This document shows, piece by piece, positions 18,171 to 28,400 of a stretch of DNA of 64,000 nt. Below the pieces are notes generated by a model that saw only the letters and a list, made by a program, of their open reading frames with translations, was not told the origin of the DNA and did no database searches. How positions within the stretch are numbered: the stretch's first letter is position 1; each line of letters begins with the position of its first letter. Source of the stretch: an uncultured Bacteroidales bacterium (lineage in GTDB: Bacteria > Bacteroidota > Bacteroidia > Bacteroidales > UBA932); NCBI GenBank assembly GCA_944322925.1, contig CALUQM010000006.1, forward strand, positions 18,160-82,159. The letters are read 5' to 3'. The position numbers were made by a program, and so were the translations under genes.

Positions 18171-19607
18171 CTAAAATATTGATTCCACAGCCTTTCTCAT
18201 GCCCTGGGTCCTTATGATATCCAGTTTGGCGGCAAGCATTTCCGCCAGACCGGGAATCCTGTTCAGGTCTTCTCCCCAGATGAATTCAGCACCGAGGACC
18301 CCGCGCACAATGCCTGCAGTATCCTCTTTGGCCCACAGGTCCTTCAGCAGAGAGACAATGGCCGCATCATCGGCAGGGACGATTTCGGTATCGCCCCGCT
18401 TTCCTCCCCTGTAATATGTTATTATGGCCGCAAGTCCGAGCACGAGCCCTTCCGGAAGCCTGCCCTTGCGGGCCAGATATGTCTTCAGGCCCGGCAGATC
18501 CCTTGTCCTGAATTTCGGGAACGAATTGAGCATGATGCTCGTCACGAAATGCTTTACATATGGATTTACAAAACGCTCCAGTACGGCATCGGCAAAGGCC
18601 GTAAGCTCCGGTTTCGGAAGGTCGAGGGTTTCGATCAGCTCCTCATACATGACTTTTCTGACGAATCTGCCGATGAGCGGATCCTCGACGCATTCCCTGA
18701 CCGTATCCAGGCCTGAAAGATAGCCTACCGGAGACAGGACGGTATGAGGGCCGTTGAGCAATGTCACCTTGCGCTCATGGTACGGCTCCTCGCTCGGGAC
18801 GAAGAGTACATTGAGCCCGGCCTTGTCCGCCGGAAATTCCCTGGCTACGGACTCCGGCGCCTCTATGACCCAGAGATGGAAGATTTCCGCCTTGACCACG
18901 AGTTTGTCCTCGTATCCTGCCCGCTCGAGAATCTCGCCGATATTGTCTTTCGGATATCCCGGAACGATTCTGTCGACCAGTGTGCAATAAACGCCGCAGG
19001 CATTGTCGAACCAGTTTCTGAAATCCTCGCCGAGATTCCAGAGTTCGATATACTGGTATACGCATTTCTTCAGTTCCTTGCCGTTCAGGAAAATAAGTTC
19101 GCATGGGAAAATTATGAGTCCTCTGGCCATGTCTCCCTTGAAATATTCGAACCTGCGGTACAGCAGCTGCGTCAGCTTGCCGGGGTATGAAGAAGCCGGC
19201 CTGTCAGTCAGACGGCATGAAGGATCGAATGCGATTCCCGCCTCCGTGGTATTTGATATCACGAAACGGATGTCAGGATTCTCCGCAAGGGCCATGTAAT
19301 CATCGAAATCGCGGTAAGGATTGATGCCTCTTGAAATCACATCTATCATGTCGAGCGAGTCGACGGCCTCTCCCTTGTCGATTCCCTGGAGGTTGAGATG
19401 ATAAAGTCCGTCCTGTCCGTTCAGCACATCCACCATTCCCCTGTCTATGGGCTGGACTACAACCACTCCGGCATTGAAGTCGGTAGCCTTGTCGGTTTTC
19501 CACACGATCCAGTCCACGAATGCACGAAGAAAATTCCCCTCGCCGAACTGAATGATCTTTTCAGGATACTTTTTAGCCTGGACATTGTTTCTGTTCAATT
19601 TTTCCAT
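18171..19607 (-). CDS. uxaB: Tagaturonate reductase (altronate oxidoreductase)
   Basis: 478 residues from the ATG at 19607. It begins MEKLNRN and runs quickly into the NAD-binding segment IIQFGEGNFLRAFVDW. A reading that starts at 19718 would add 37 basic residues unlike the family and run through the promoter. The mannitol-dehydrogenase-type C-terminal domain is complete. The enzyme reduces tagaturonate to altronate with NADH. It is the first gene of uxaB-uxaA and is transcribed away from uxaC, which makes its substrate. Confidence 0.93.
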   Translation of the reverse strand: MEKLNRNNVQAKKYPEKIIQFGEGNFLRAFVDWIVWKTDKATDFNAGVVVVQPIDRGMVDVLNGQDGLYHLNLQGIDKGEAVDSLDMIDVISRGINPYRDFDDYMALAENPDIRFVISNTTEAGIAFDPSCRLTDRPASSYPGKLTQLLYRRFEYFKGDMARGLIIFPCELIFLNGKELKKCVYQYIELWNLGEDFRNWFDNACGVYCTLVDRIVPGYPKDNIGEILERAGYEDKLVVKAEIFHLWVIEAPESVAREFPADKAGLNVLFVPSEEPYHERKVTLLNGPHTVLSPVGYLSGLDTVRECVEDPLIGRFVRKVMYEELIETLDLPKPELTAFADAVLERFVNPYVKHFVTSIMLNSFPKFRTRDLPGLKTYLARKGRLPEGLVLGLAAIITYYRGGKRGDTEIVPADDAAIVSLLKDLWAKEDTAGIVRGVLGAEFIWGEDLNRIPGLAEMLAAKLDIIRTQGMRKAVESIF

Positions 19608-19817
19608 AGCACCTTGTCGTTTTATCTGTTTATAAAATTTTTTCCGATTGCGGTACAAATGTAATCTTTTTCCGTGTTCGGGCACGGGGATTTTTGTATA
19701 TTTGCGGGGATTTGACAATTATTGACTGTTTTTTGAATATTTTTGAAATCCGGAAATGTCCGGCATACCGATATTTGTCATGCCGACAAAACAATAACTG
19801 ATAATCAACATAATATT
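19608..19817. promoter_or_regulatory. Divergent control region between uxaB and uxaC
   Basis: 210 bp without a gene. On the minus strand TACATTTG (19656-19663) fits the -7 box for uxaB, with a leader of about 48 bases. On the plus strand TATATTTG (19697-19704) and TATTTTTG (19738-19745) fit for uxaC; the second has a TTTG 23 bases before it. Overlapping divergent promoters would let one regulator set both, but no repeated operator is obvious. Confidence 0.5.
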
Positions 19818-21218
19818 ATGGAGAAATTCATCAACGACGACTTCATGCTCACGAACGGCTATGCGCGCGAGCTGTACCACGAAAGCGCTGAAAAAATGCC
19901 GATAATCGATTACCACTGCCATCTGGTTCCCAAGATGATAGCGGACAACTACCAGTTCGGAGACCTGACCGAAGTATGGCTCGGCGGAGACCATTACAAA
20001 TGGAGGGCGATGCGCGGAAACGGAGTCCCGGAAGAATACATCACTGGGAACAGAAGCAGCTACGAGAAATTCGAGAAATGGGCGGAGACCGTTCCCTATA
20101 CGATGAGAAATCCGCTTTATCACTGGACCCATCTCGAACTTGCACGTGTTTTCGGCGTATACGAACAGCTGAATCCGCAGACTGCCAGAAAGATTTACGA
20201 CACTTGTACGGAAAAACTCCGGACCGAAGAATACAGAGGACAGTCGCTCATGAAAATGTTTAACGTGGAAGTGGTCTGCACGACAGACGATCCGGTGGAC
20301 TCACTCGAATATCACAAATATATCGCCGAACATCCTTTCGGGGTAAAGGTGCTGCCGGCATGGCGTCCTGACAAGGCCATGGCCATAGAAAAACCAGGAT
20401 ATGCGGAATATGTAGCGCGTCTGGCCGAAGTCAGCGGAACCCAGATAACCGGCTATCAGGACCTTCTGGACGCCCTGAAGAAACGGCATGACTTCTTCGC
20501 TTCAATGGGCTGCCGTCTGTCGGATCACGGACTGGAGAGTTTCTATGCCGAGGATTTCGGAATAGAGGAAATCGACGCCATATTCAGAAAAGGTCTGAAA
20601 GGGGAAGAACTGACGGAAAAGGAAATTCTCAAATTCAGAAGCGCGATGCTTCTGGACTTTGCCAGAATGGACTGGGAAAAAGGCTGGGCCCAGCAGTTCC
20701 ATATCGGAGCTATCAGGGACAACAATACCAGAATGTACAATATCCTCGGTCCGGATACCGGATACGATGCCATCCATGATGTTTCCTGCGCCGCCGCCGG
20801 ACACAAGTTCCTGAACAGGCTGGCAATGGAAGACAAGCTGACCAAGACTATCCTGTACAACCTGAATCCGAAAGACAATGAAGTGCTCGCCACTATGGCC
20901 TACACGTTCAATGACGGGACAGTCCCTGGAAAGATGCAGCTCGGATCAGGCTGGTGGTTCCTCGATCAGGAAGACGGAATGCGCAAGCAGATGAACGCGC
21001 TTTCAGCCCTCGGCCTTTTCAGCAGATTCGTCGGAATGCTGACGGATTCCCGCAGCTTCCTGTCATATCCGCGCCACGAATATTTCCGCAGGATTCTGTG
21101 CAGCGTCATCGGAGAGGACATCGAGAAAGGCAAACTGCCTAAGAGCGAAATGCCGTTCATACACCAGATGGTAAAAGACATTTCATACAATAACGCGGCC
21201 CGCTATTTCAATTTCTGA
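19818..21218 (+). CDS. uxaC: Glucuronate/galacturonate isomerase
   Basis: 466 residues from the ATG at 19818, matching the family's usual length. An upstream in-frame ATG at 19743 overlaps a promoter box and adds residues not typical of UxaC. It opens MEKFINDDFMLTNGYARELYH and has the metal-binding DYHCHL of the amidohydrolase fold. It isomerises galacturonate to tagaturonate (and glucuronate to fructuronate) in the cytoplasm, the first step for the saturated monomer from GH28. It is the only pectin gene in the window on the plus strand. Confidence 0.95.
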   Translation: MEKFINDDFMLTNGYARELYHESAEKMPIIDYHCHLVPKMIADNYQFGDLTEVWLGGDHYKWRAMRGNGVPEEYITGNRSSYEKFEKWAETVPYTMRNPLYHWTHLELARVFGVYEQLNPQTARKIYDTCTEKLRTEEYRGQSLMKMFNVEVVCTTDDPVDSLEYHKYIAEHPFGVKVLPAWRPDKAMAIEKPGYAEYVARLAEVSGTQITGYQDLLDALKKRHDFFASMGCRLSDHGLESFYAEDFGIEEIDAIFRKGLKGEELTEKEILKFRSAMLLDFARMDWEKGWAQQFHIGAIRDNNTRMYNILGPDTGYDAIHDVSCAAAGHKFLNRLAMEDKLTKTILYNLNPKDNEVLATMAYTFNDGTVPGKMQLGSGWWFLDQEDGMRKQMNALSALGLFSRFVGMLTDSRSFLSYPRHEYFRRILCSVIGEDIEKGKLPKSEMPFIHQMVKDISYNNAARYFNF

Positions 21219-21229
21219 GCAGCGGGCCG
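21196..21229. terminator. Hairpin between convergent uxaC and ettA
   Basis: CGGCCCGCT (21196-21204) pairs with AGCGGGCCG (21221-21229) around a 16-base loop that contains the uxaC stop. The stem can be extended by an imperfect TAAC/GTTA pair. No T-run follows, so it is only a probable shared terminator. Confidence 0.5.
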
Positions 21230-21246
21230 ATGTTATCCCGGAACGC

Positions 21247-22923
21247 CTATTCCATGAGCTTCCTGTATTTGAAGCGATGCGGAGTATCGCTGCCGAGACG
21301 CATTTTCCTGTTCTCCTCATATTCCGAATAGGAACCTTCGAAGAAATAGACCTGAGAATCGCCTTCGAAAGCAAGTATGTGAGTGGCTATCCTGTCGAGG
21401 AACCATCTGTCGTGCGAGATCACCACGGCACAGCCGGCAAAATTCTCAAGGCCCTCTTCCAGGGCGCGGATGGTATTCACGTCCACGTCATTAGTAGGTT
21501 CGTCCAGCAGGAGTACGTTCCCTTCATCCTTGAGAGTCAGGGCAAGGTGAAGCCTGTTCCGCTCTCCGCCTGAAAGGATGCCGCAAAGTTTTTCCTGATC
21601 GGCGCCCGAGAAATTGAACCTCGAGACATAGGCCCGGGCATTGACTTCCCTCTTTCCGAGCTTCACGAAATCGGAATCTCCGGCTATCGTCTGGTATACT
21701 GTCTTGTCCGGGTCGATGCTCTTGTGCTGCTGGTCGACATACGCGAGCTTGACGGTCTCCCCTATTTCGATGGTGCCGGTATCAGGTGTCTCATATCCCA
21801 TTATCAGCCGGAACAGAGTGGTTTTTCCGGCTCCGTTCGGTCCGATCACTCCGACTATTCCTGCCGGAGGAAGCACAAAACTCAGATGTTCGAAAAGAAG
21901 TTTGTCTCCGTAGGCCTTAGACACGTCATCGAATCTGATTACCTTGTTTCCGAGCCTCGGGCCGTTCGGAATGAATATCTCGAGGGCTGCTTCCTTCTCT
22001 CTGGCATCCTGGCCGGCGAGTTTCTCGTAAGCTCCGAGTCTGGCCTTTGACTTGGCCTGCCTGGCCTTAGGCGCCATTCTCACCCATTCCAGCTCCCTCT
22101 CGAGAGTCTTGCGCCGCTTGCTTTCCTGCTTCTCCTCCATCTCGAGCCTTCTGGTCTTCTGGTCCAGCCATGAAGAATAGTTGCCCTTCCACGGTATGCC
22201 TTCGCCCCTGTCGAGTTCGAGTATCCAGCCGGCGACATTGTCGAGGAAATACCTGTCATGGGTCACGGCGATAACGGTACCCCTATACTGATGAAGATGC
22301 GCCTCGAGCCACTGGATACTTTCCGTATCGAGGTGGTTGGTAGGCTCGTCCAGCAGAAGCACGTCCGGCTGGCGCAGCAGAAGACGGCACAGTGCCACTC
22401 TTCGTCTTTCTCCCCCGCTCAGGTTTCCGATCACCGCATCAGAAGGAGGGCACTGAAGGGCGTCCATAGCCCTTTCGAGCTTGGCGTCTATCTCCCAGCC
22501 TTCGCAATGCTCTATCTTCTCGGTCAGTTCGCCCTGTCTTTCTATGAGCGCGGCCATCTCGTCATCGGACATCGGCTCGTCAAATTTCATGTTCACTTCC
22601 TCATACTCCTTCAGAAGGTCCATGACTTCCTGCACCCCCTCCTGCACTACTTCGAGGACAGTCTTTTCGGGATCCATCTGCGGTTCCTGCTCAAGATAGC
22701 CGACAGAATATCCCGGAGCCCATACGACTTCGCCCTGATACGATTTCTCCACACCTGCTATGATTTTCATCAAAGTGGATTTTCCGGAACCGTTAAGACC
22801 TATGATGCCTATTTTGGCACCGTAAAAGAATGAAAGATAAATATCCTTGAGGATTACCCTGTTGTTGTGAGGAAGGGTTTTACCTACCCCGTTCATTGAA
22901 AAGATTATTTTCTCGTCCGCCAT
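21247..22923 (-). CDS. ettA: ABC-F ATPase, EttA-like translation factor
   Basis: 558 residues from the ATG at 22923. Two ABC domains without membrane segments: Walker A GLNGSGKS and GPNGAGKT, signatures LSGGERRRVAL and LSGGERNRLHL, and a basic linker between them (about 240-310) that corresponds to the tRNA-contacting arm. EttA binds the ribosomal E site and gates translation according to the ADP/ATP ratio. Length and linker fit EttA rather than Uup or antibiotic-resistance ABC-F proteins. TATTTTTG at 22945-22952 on the minus strand is a likely -7 box. Confidence 0.9.
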   Translation of the reverse strand: MADEKIIFSMNGVGKTLPHNNRVILKDIYLSFFYGAKIGIIGLNGSGKSTLMKIIAGVEKSYQGEVVWAPGYSVGYLEQEPQMDPEKTVLEVVQEGVQEVMDLLKEYEEVNMKFDEPMSDDEMAALIERQGELTEKIEHCEGWEIDAKLERAMDALQCPPSDAVIGNLSGGERRRVALCRLLLRQPDVLLLDEPTNHLDTESIQWLEAHLHQYRGTVIAVTHDRYFLDNVAGWILELDRGEGIPWKGNYSSWLDQKTRRLEMEEKQESKRRKTLERELEWVRMAPKARQAKSKARLGAYEKLAGQDAREKEAALEIFIPNGPRLGNKVIRFDDVSKAYGDKLLFEHLSFVLPPAGIVGVIGPNGAGKTTLFRLIMGYETPDTGTIEIGETVKLAYVDQQHKSIDPDKTVYQTIAGDSDFVKLGKREVNARAYVSRFNFSGADQEKLCGILSGGERNRLHLALTLKDEGNVLLLDEPTNDVDVNTIRALEEGLENFAGCAVVISHDRWFLDRIATHILAFEGDSQVYFFEGSYSEYEENRKMRLGSDTPHRFKYRKLME

Positions 22924-22983
22924 GATAGTCTTTGAATTATTCTGCAAAAATAAGAAAAAAAGTCATACCGGGACATGACGGCA

Positions 22984-23571
22984 TCATTCGGACCTTACCC
23001 TTTTCGCCCATTCGCTCGGAGACTGCCGGACGAAATTCCTGAAAGATATGTTGAACGAAGCCACTGAATTGAATCCGGACAAATGCGCAAGTTCGTTTAT
23101 CCTCAGGTCCGGGTTGCTGACAAAAAGTTCCAGTGCATAGGCTATGCGCCGCTTGTTGACATACTGGCTGAAATTGAGTCCCGACATCCGGTTCACTGCC
23201 TTCGATACGTATGCCTTGTTCGTGTAGAGTTTTCTGGCTACGTCGCTGATGGTAAGCCGTCCGTCGAGATAAGGCTTCGCCGTGTCGAAATAGTTTTCCA
23301 GCCGCAGGTAAATGTCCCTGATGATTTCCTCCTGCTCGGCGGTATCGTCGGATACCGCATCGCAGGCCGGAAGATCGCCGCATGAAGTTCCGGACGCTGC
23401 AGCATCGTCCCGGAGCGAATCATCTGCCGCTCCCGAAGGATCCCCGGATTGCGGAAAACCGTCGTCCGTCCGCGCTCCACGGCACTCCCTTTTCCGGAAA
23501 TATGTCATGATCAGGCAGGCTGCGGCCGACAGTACAAGCACGGAAGCTGCGATTAAGAGAATAAGTTTCAT
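22984..23571 (-). CDS. Membrane-anchored AraC-type regulator without a sensor domain
   Basis: 195 residues. One N-terminal hydrophobic helix (about 3-25) is followed by basic residues, so the rest should be cytoplasmic. A low-complexity linker (about 30-75) leads to an AraC-type DNA-binding domain (about 85-192) with both helix-turn-helix units (ISDVARKLYTNKAYVSKAVN and INELAHLSGFNSVASFNISF). No sensing domain, receiver or histidine kinase is present. TAAATTTG at 23601-23608 on the minus strand is a good -7 box, giving a short leader. Its targets cannot be told from context. Confidence 0.75.
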   Translation of the reverse strand: MKLILLIAASVLVLSAAACLIMTYFRKRECRGARTDDGFPQSGDPSGAADDSLRDDAAASGTSCGDLPACDAVSDDTAEQEEIIRDIYLRLENYFDTAKPYLDGRLTISDVARKLYTNKAYVSKAVNRMSGLNFSQYVNKRRIAYALELFVSNPDLRINELAHLSGFNSVASFNISFRNFVRQSPSEWAKRVRSE

Positions 23572-23727
23572 AGTTAGATTGTCTATCCGTTAGCTGTCAG
23601 CAAATTTACATAATAACCTCTCCCGAAAAATATTTCCGAGAGAGGCAATATTAAATTTTTTCTCTTTTTAACAGATTTTTCTTTTTCTGACCGGTATTTT
23701 TTCTTTTTCACAGGCAATGCGGCGGAT

Positions 23728-24678
23728 TCATGCCTTCTTTTTCCTGCTGTCTTTCCCGCCTTTCAAAGTGTCGAAGCCCTGTCCGTACACTCCCATGACA
23801 CTCGACACTGAAAGAAATGCATGGGGATCTATCGCCTTCACGTACCTGAGAAGCAGGTTCAGATCGGCTTTTCTGGTCACTATCATAAGAATATCGCTCT
23901 CGGACTTGGTGTACCACCCCTCTGCCGATATGCGTGTCACGCCCCTCCCCATGTCCGTCGTCACGGCATCGGCTATTTCGGCGTATTTCTTGGAAAATAT
24001 GAAAACCTGCACCGACTGCTTCGTACCCGAAAGGTAGATGTCCACGGTATAGCCGTTGACCGTTATGAGGATAAGGCCGTAGATGGAGGTAGCCAGTTTT
24101 TCAGGAAAAGGCACGAGAGTTTCGGTCCCTACATAATAGGAAGGGAAGAGCATGGATGACAGTATGATCACAACATCCATCAGCAGAATCAGCCTGCCGG
24201 GAGAAATGTTCCTGTACTTGCTGACCATGAGGGCTATGATGTCCGTCCCGCCGGAGCTGCCGCCCTGGGATATCGACATGCCTATCCCGACGCCTGTCAT
24301 GACACCTCCGATGATCGTGCACAGGAGTTTTCCGTTGGATACAGCCAGTTCCTGCGATATGGTCTCCGGAATGAGAGGAGGCAGGATATTGAGCAGCACG
24401 GACGCCAGGATGATAGCGTAAATGGTCTTGCCGCCGAATCCCCTGCCCATCACCTTGAAGGCTACAAGCAGGAGTATTATGTTGATTACGAAATAAGAAT
24501 ATCCCATCTGTATGCCGAAAGCATAATATATGATGGAACTCAGACCCGACACTCCTCCTGCAATGAGATTGTTGGGGATAAGGAATACAGCCCAGCCCAT
24601 GACATAGCAAAGCATGCCAAGCGTTATAAGGGCATATTCCCTGATCAGCGTCCAGACGGACTTCTTCAACTCGAACAT
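23728..24678 (-). CDS. YitT-family membrane protein, second copy
   Basis: 316 residues: about five transmembrane helices in the first 200 residues, with GGSSGGTDIIAL between helices, then a C-terminal DUF2179 domain (about 225-300). The function of YitT proteins is not established. It is a paralogue of the protein encoded just upstream, which has the same layout and GGSSGGTD motif, and it starts 1 bp after that gene's stop. It is probably the last gene of leuS-yitT-yitT. The 156 bp after it, before the AraC-type gene, hold only a hairpin (CCTCTC/GAGAGG) and that gene's promoter. Confidence 0.88.
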   Translation of the reverse strand: MFELKKSVWTLIREYALITLGMLCYVMGWAVFLIPNNLIAGGVSGLSSIIYYAFGIQMGYSYFVINIILLLVAFKVMGRGFGGKTIYAIILASVLLNILPPLIPETISQELAVSNGKLLCTIIGGVMTGVGIGMSISQGGSSGGTDIIALMVSKYRNISPGRLILLMDVVIILSSMLFPSYYVGTETLVPFPEKLATSIYGLILITVNGYTVDIYLSGTKQSVQVFIFSKKYAEIADAVTTDMGRGVTRISAEGWYTKSESDILMIVTRKADLNLLLRYVKAIDPHAFLSVSSVMGVYGQGFDTLKGGKDSRKKKA

Positions 24679-24679
24679 C

Positions 24680-25576
24680 TTATTTCTTTTTTGGATTCAG
24701 TTTCAGGCCGGCCTTGATTTCCTCGAAACCTTCGCCATAGACGCTTGTAGCGGTAGATACCGAGACGAAAGCCTTGCTGTCGATGCGCTTTATCGCAGAC
24801 ACTATCTGATGAAGCTGCGTCTTCCTGGCTACGATAAGGAGTACCTTGCTGTCTTCCTGGGAATACCATCCGCGCGCATACAGGGCGGTGACTCCGCGGT
24901 CCATTTCATTGATTATGAAATCCGCCACATCCTTGTAGTTCGGAGAAAACACGAGAATCTGCACGGACGACTTCCTGCCGAGCAGCACCATGTCTATCAT
25001 GACGGAGAACGTGACCATCGTGATATATCCGTATATCATGTCCTCGAGGGTCTTGCCAGGAATCAGAAGGATAGAGGCGATTATGAAAAGGTCCGAATAA
25101 AGGTAAACCTTGCCCGGAGACACGGGCCAGTACTTGTTTATGATCATCGCCGCAATGTCGGTGCCGCCGGAACTTCCTCCCCTGAGCAGTATCAGACCTA
25201 TGCCCACAGACTCGAGGATGCCTCCGACCACGGCAACTATGAATTTCTCGTCGAAATGTACCACAAGTTCATCGAAACGCGGGAGGATGTCGAAGAGTAC
25301 GGACGACAGGAGGATGACATATATGGTCTTGAAGCCGAAACTTTTGCCGAGAACGAGAAAACCGAGGATCAGGAGAATGGCATTGAGCGTAAAAAACGAA
25401 TATGCCACCGGAATCCCTGTCGCAAAGTAGATGATGGTACACAGACCGGTCCCCCCTCCGCTGGCTATGCCGTTTGGAATAAGAAATGATGTCCAGCCCA
25501 GACAGTATATCACCGTAGCCACGGTTACAATGCCGTAATCCCAGAGGATTGACAGAATACGCTTTGCAGACAACAT
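24680..25576 (-). CDS. YitT-family membrane protein, first copy
   Basis: 298 residues with about five membrane helices, the GGSSGGTDIAAM motif and a C-terminal DUF2179 domain (about 215-285). It lies 13 bp after leuS and 1 bp before a second YitT gene. The pair has clearly diverged, so the duplication is not recent. The substrate or role is unknown. Confidence 0.88.
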   Translation of the reverse strand: MLSAKRILSILWDYGIVTVATVIYCLGWTSFLIPNGIASGGGTGLCTIIYFATGIPVAYSFFTLNAILLILGFLVLGKSFGFKTIYVILLSSVLFDILPRFDELVVHFDEKFIVAVVGGILESVGIGLILLRGGSSGGTDIAAMIINKYWPVSPGKVYLYSDLFIIASILLIPGKTLEDMIYGYITMVTFSVMIDMVLLGRKSSVQILVFSPNYKDVADFIINEMDRGVTALYARGWYSQEDSKVLLIVARKTQLHQIVSAIKRIDSKAFVSVSTATSVYGEGFEEIKAGLKLNPKKK

Positions 25577-25589
25577 GTTTCAGATCTTT

Positions 25590-28355
25590 TTATTTGATTA
25601 CGATATTCACAATCTTGCCGGGGACGACAATCACCTTGACTATGGACAGATCGCCTACATACTTGGAAGTAAGCGGATTGGCTCTTACCTGAGCCTCGAC
25701 ATCCTCCTTCGCCATGTCTTTCGGAAGATCTACGGTAAATCTCGTCTTTCCGTTGAAAGAGACTGCGTAAGTGCATGTGTTCTCTACTGTATAGGCTTCC
25801 ACGTATTCAGGGAACGAGGCAAACGAAATGCTCTCCGTGTGACCGAGGGCCTCCCAGAGTTCTTCTGCGATGTGCGGCGCGAACGGAGAGAGCAGGATCA
25901 CGAGAGGTTCGAGGATTTCCCTCTTGTTGCACTTGAGTTCGTACAGTTCGTTCACCGCTATCATGAATGCGCTGACAGTCGTATTGAACGAGAAATTCTC
26001 TATGTCCGTCCTTTCCTTGCCGATCAGCCTGTGAAGCGTCTTCAGTTCGGCCGGAGCGGCCTTTTCGTCCGTCACGATAAAGCGATCCCTGTCGTAGAAC
26101 ATTCTCCAGAAACGCTTGAGGAATCTGTTGACACCGTCGATACCCTTCGTGTCCCACGGTTTGGACTGTTCCACAGGACCGAGGAACATTTCATAAAGTC
26201 TGAGCGTATCGGCACCGTACGTATCGCAAATCATGTCCGGGTTGACTACGTTGAACATGGATTTGCTCATCTTCTCTATGGCATAGCCGCAGATATACTC
26301 CCCGTCCTCGAGGATGAATTCGGCGTCGGCGAAATCCGGCATCCACTTTCTGAACGCCTCTATGTCGAGCCTGTCGTTGTGGACGATATTCACGTCCACG
26401 TGAATTTCAGTGGTCTCGTACCCGTCCTTCAGTCCGCATGAGACGAATTTGTTGGTATTGATTATCCTGTACACGAAATTGGATCGGCCCTGGATCATGC
26501 CCTGGTTGATCAGTTTCCTGAAAGGCTCCTTTTCGCATACATAGCCGAGGTCATACAGAAACTTGTTCCAGAAACGCGAATAGATCAGGTGTCCGGTGGC
26601 ATGCTCGGTACCTCCGACGTACAGATCCACGTTTCTCCAGTACCTGTCGGCCTTTTCGCTCACGAGAGCGCTGTCATTGTGAGGATCCATGTAACGGAGA
26701 TAATAGGCGCTGCTTCCAGCGAACCCCGGCATCGTGCTCTTTTCTATGGGCCAGCCTTCGTATGTCCAGTTCTCAGCCCTTCCGAGAGGCGGCTCGCCAG
26801 ATTCCGTCGGCAGATACTTGTCCACTTCCGGAAGTTCGAGAGGCAGCACGCTTTCCGGCATCGGCGTCGCTATCCCTTCTTTGAAATAGACAGGGAACGG
26901 TTCTCCCCAGTATCTCTGACGGGAGAATATCGCATCGCGGAGCCTGTAGTTTATCTTCCTGTGTCCGAGTCCGGTCTTCTCGACATATTCGATGGCTGCA
27001 GGTATGGCCTCTCTGACAGTCATCCCGTTCAGGAATCCCGAATTGCACATTATGCCGTCCTTGGCGTCGAAACTGCTTTCGCTCACGTCGCAGCCCTCTA
27101 TCAGAGGGATTATCGGCAGACCGAAAGTCTTTGCGAAGGCATAGTCCCTGCTGTCATGCGCAGGAACGGCCATAATGGCTCCCGTACCGTAACCGGCGAG
27201 GACATATTCAGAAATCCATACCGGAACTTTCTTGCCCGTAAGCGGATTCACGGCATAAGAACCGGAAAAGACTCCCGTCACCTTCCTCGTTTCGGCCATT
27301 CTTTCCCTTTCGGTCTTTTTCCTGGCCATCGCAAGGTATTCTTCCACGGCCTGCTTCTGTTCCGGTGCAGTAAGTTTCTCCACCCAGTCGCTTTCGGGAG
27401 CAAGCACCATGAATGTCACCCCGAAGACAGTGTCGGCCCTCGTGGTGAAGATGGTCATGTCGTATTCCCTGTCACCGTTATAAGCCTTGAACACGATTTC
27501 GGCACCCTGCGAGCGCCCTATCCAGTTTCTCTGCATGTCCTTCAGAGAGTCCGTCCACTCCAGATCCTCGAGGTCGTCGAGCAGTCTGCCGGCATAGGCT
27601 GAAACACGCAGCTGCCACTGGGTCATCTTTTTCTGCTCCACAGGATAACCGCCGCGCACCGAATAGCCTTCCTTGACCTCATCATTGGCAAGGACGGTAC
27701 CGAGCTTCGGGCACCAGTTCACGGAAGTCACTCCCTGATATGCTATACGGTAATTCATAAGGACATCCGCCTTTTCCCTGTCAGACATGGCATTCCACTC
27801 GGCCGCAGTAAAGGACATCTCGGTTCCGCATGCGGCATCGATGCCGTCCGTACCTCCGGAAGCGAAGGCTGCGGTCAGTTCGGATATCGGCCTTGCCGAC
27901 TGCCTGGCATTGTCGTAGTAGGAATCGAACATTTTAAGAAAAGCCCACTGGGTCCATTTGTAGTATGCAGGGTCGCAGGTACGCACGTCACGGGACCAGT
28001 CGAACGAAAAGCCGATCCTGTCGAGCTGCTCCCTGTACCTTGCGATATTCTTCGAAGTGGTGACGGCAGGATGCTGTCCTGTCTGTATGGCATACTGCTC
28101 GGCAGGAAGGCCGAAAGCGTCGTAACCCATCGGATGAAGCACGTTGAAGCCGCACAGGCGCTTGTATCTGCTGTATATGTCGCTTGCTATGTAGCCGAGA
28201 GGATGTCCTACATGGAGACCGGCCCCCGACGGATAAGGAAACATGTCGAGAACATAATATTTCGGTTTCGTCTCATCCTCCGTAACCTTGAAAGTGTTGT
28301 TGGCAGCCCAGTATGCCTGCCATTTGGCTTCTATTTTCTTGAAATCGTAGTCCAT
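25590..28355 (-). CDS. leuS: Leucyl-tRNA synthetase
   Basis: 921 residues, a class I synthetase. HVGHPLGY near residue 48 is the HIGH motif, and KMSKS lies near residue 697. The CP1 editing domain is present with [12 protein letters not shown] and [19 protein letters not shown]. It charges tRNA-Leu and proofreads mischarged products. TATATTTG at 28372-28379 on the minus strand is a likely -7 box. Two YitT genes follow on the same strand at short distance. Confidence 0.97.
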   Translation of the reverse strand: MDYDFKKIEAKWQAYWAANNTFKVTEDETKPKYYVLDMFPYPSGAGLHVGHPLGYIASDIYSRYKRLCGFNVLHPMGYDAFGLPAEQYAIQTGQHPAVTTSKNIARYREQLDRIGFSFDWSRDVRTCDPAYYKWTQWAFLKMFDSYYDNARQSARPISELTAAFASGGTDGIDAACGTEMSFTAAEWNAMSDREKADVLMNYRIAYQGVTSVNWCPKLGTVLANDEVKEGYSVRGGYPVEQKKMTQWQLRVSAYAGRLLDDLEDLEWTDSLKDMQRNWIGRSQGAEIVFKAYNGDREYDMTIFTTRADTVFGVTFMVLAPESDWVEKLTAPEQKQAVEEYLAMARKKTERERMAETRKVTGVFSGSYAVNPLTGKKVPVWISEYVLAGYGTGAIMAVPAHDSRDYAFAKTFGLPIIPLIEGCDVSESSFDAKDGIMCNSGFLNGMTVREAIPAAIEYVEKTGLGHRKINYRLRDAIFSRQRYWGEPFPVYFKEGIATPMPESVLPLELPEVDKYLPTESGEPPLGRAENWTYEGWPIEKSTMPGFAGSSAYYLRYMDPHNDSALVSEKADRYWRNVDLYVGGTEHATGHLIYSRFWNKFLYDLGYVCEKEPFRKLINQGMIQGRSNFVYRIINTNKFVSCGLKDGYETTEIHVDVNIVHNDRLDIEAFRKWMPDFADAEFILEDGEYICGYAIEKMSKSMFNVVNPDMICDTYGADTLRLYEMFLGPVEQSKPWDTKGIDGVNRFLKRFWRMFYDRDRFIVTDEKAAPAELKTLHRLIGKERTDIENFSFNTTVSAFMIAVNELYELKCNKREILEPLVILLSPFAPHIAEELWEALGHTESISFASFPEYVEAYTVENTCTYAVSFNGKTRFTVDLPKDMAKEDVEAQVRANPLTSKYVGDLSIVKVIVVPGKIVNIVIK

Positions 28356-28400
28356 ATCAGAATTTTGTGCGCAAATATAATATAATGTAATCAGATGATA

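Noticed and set aside
19608-19718. N-terminal extension of uxaB by 37 residues
   Set aside because: The extra residues are basic and unlike the family, and the extension would cover the promoter box at 19656-19663.
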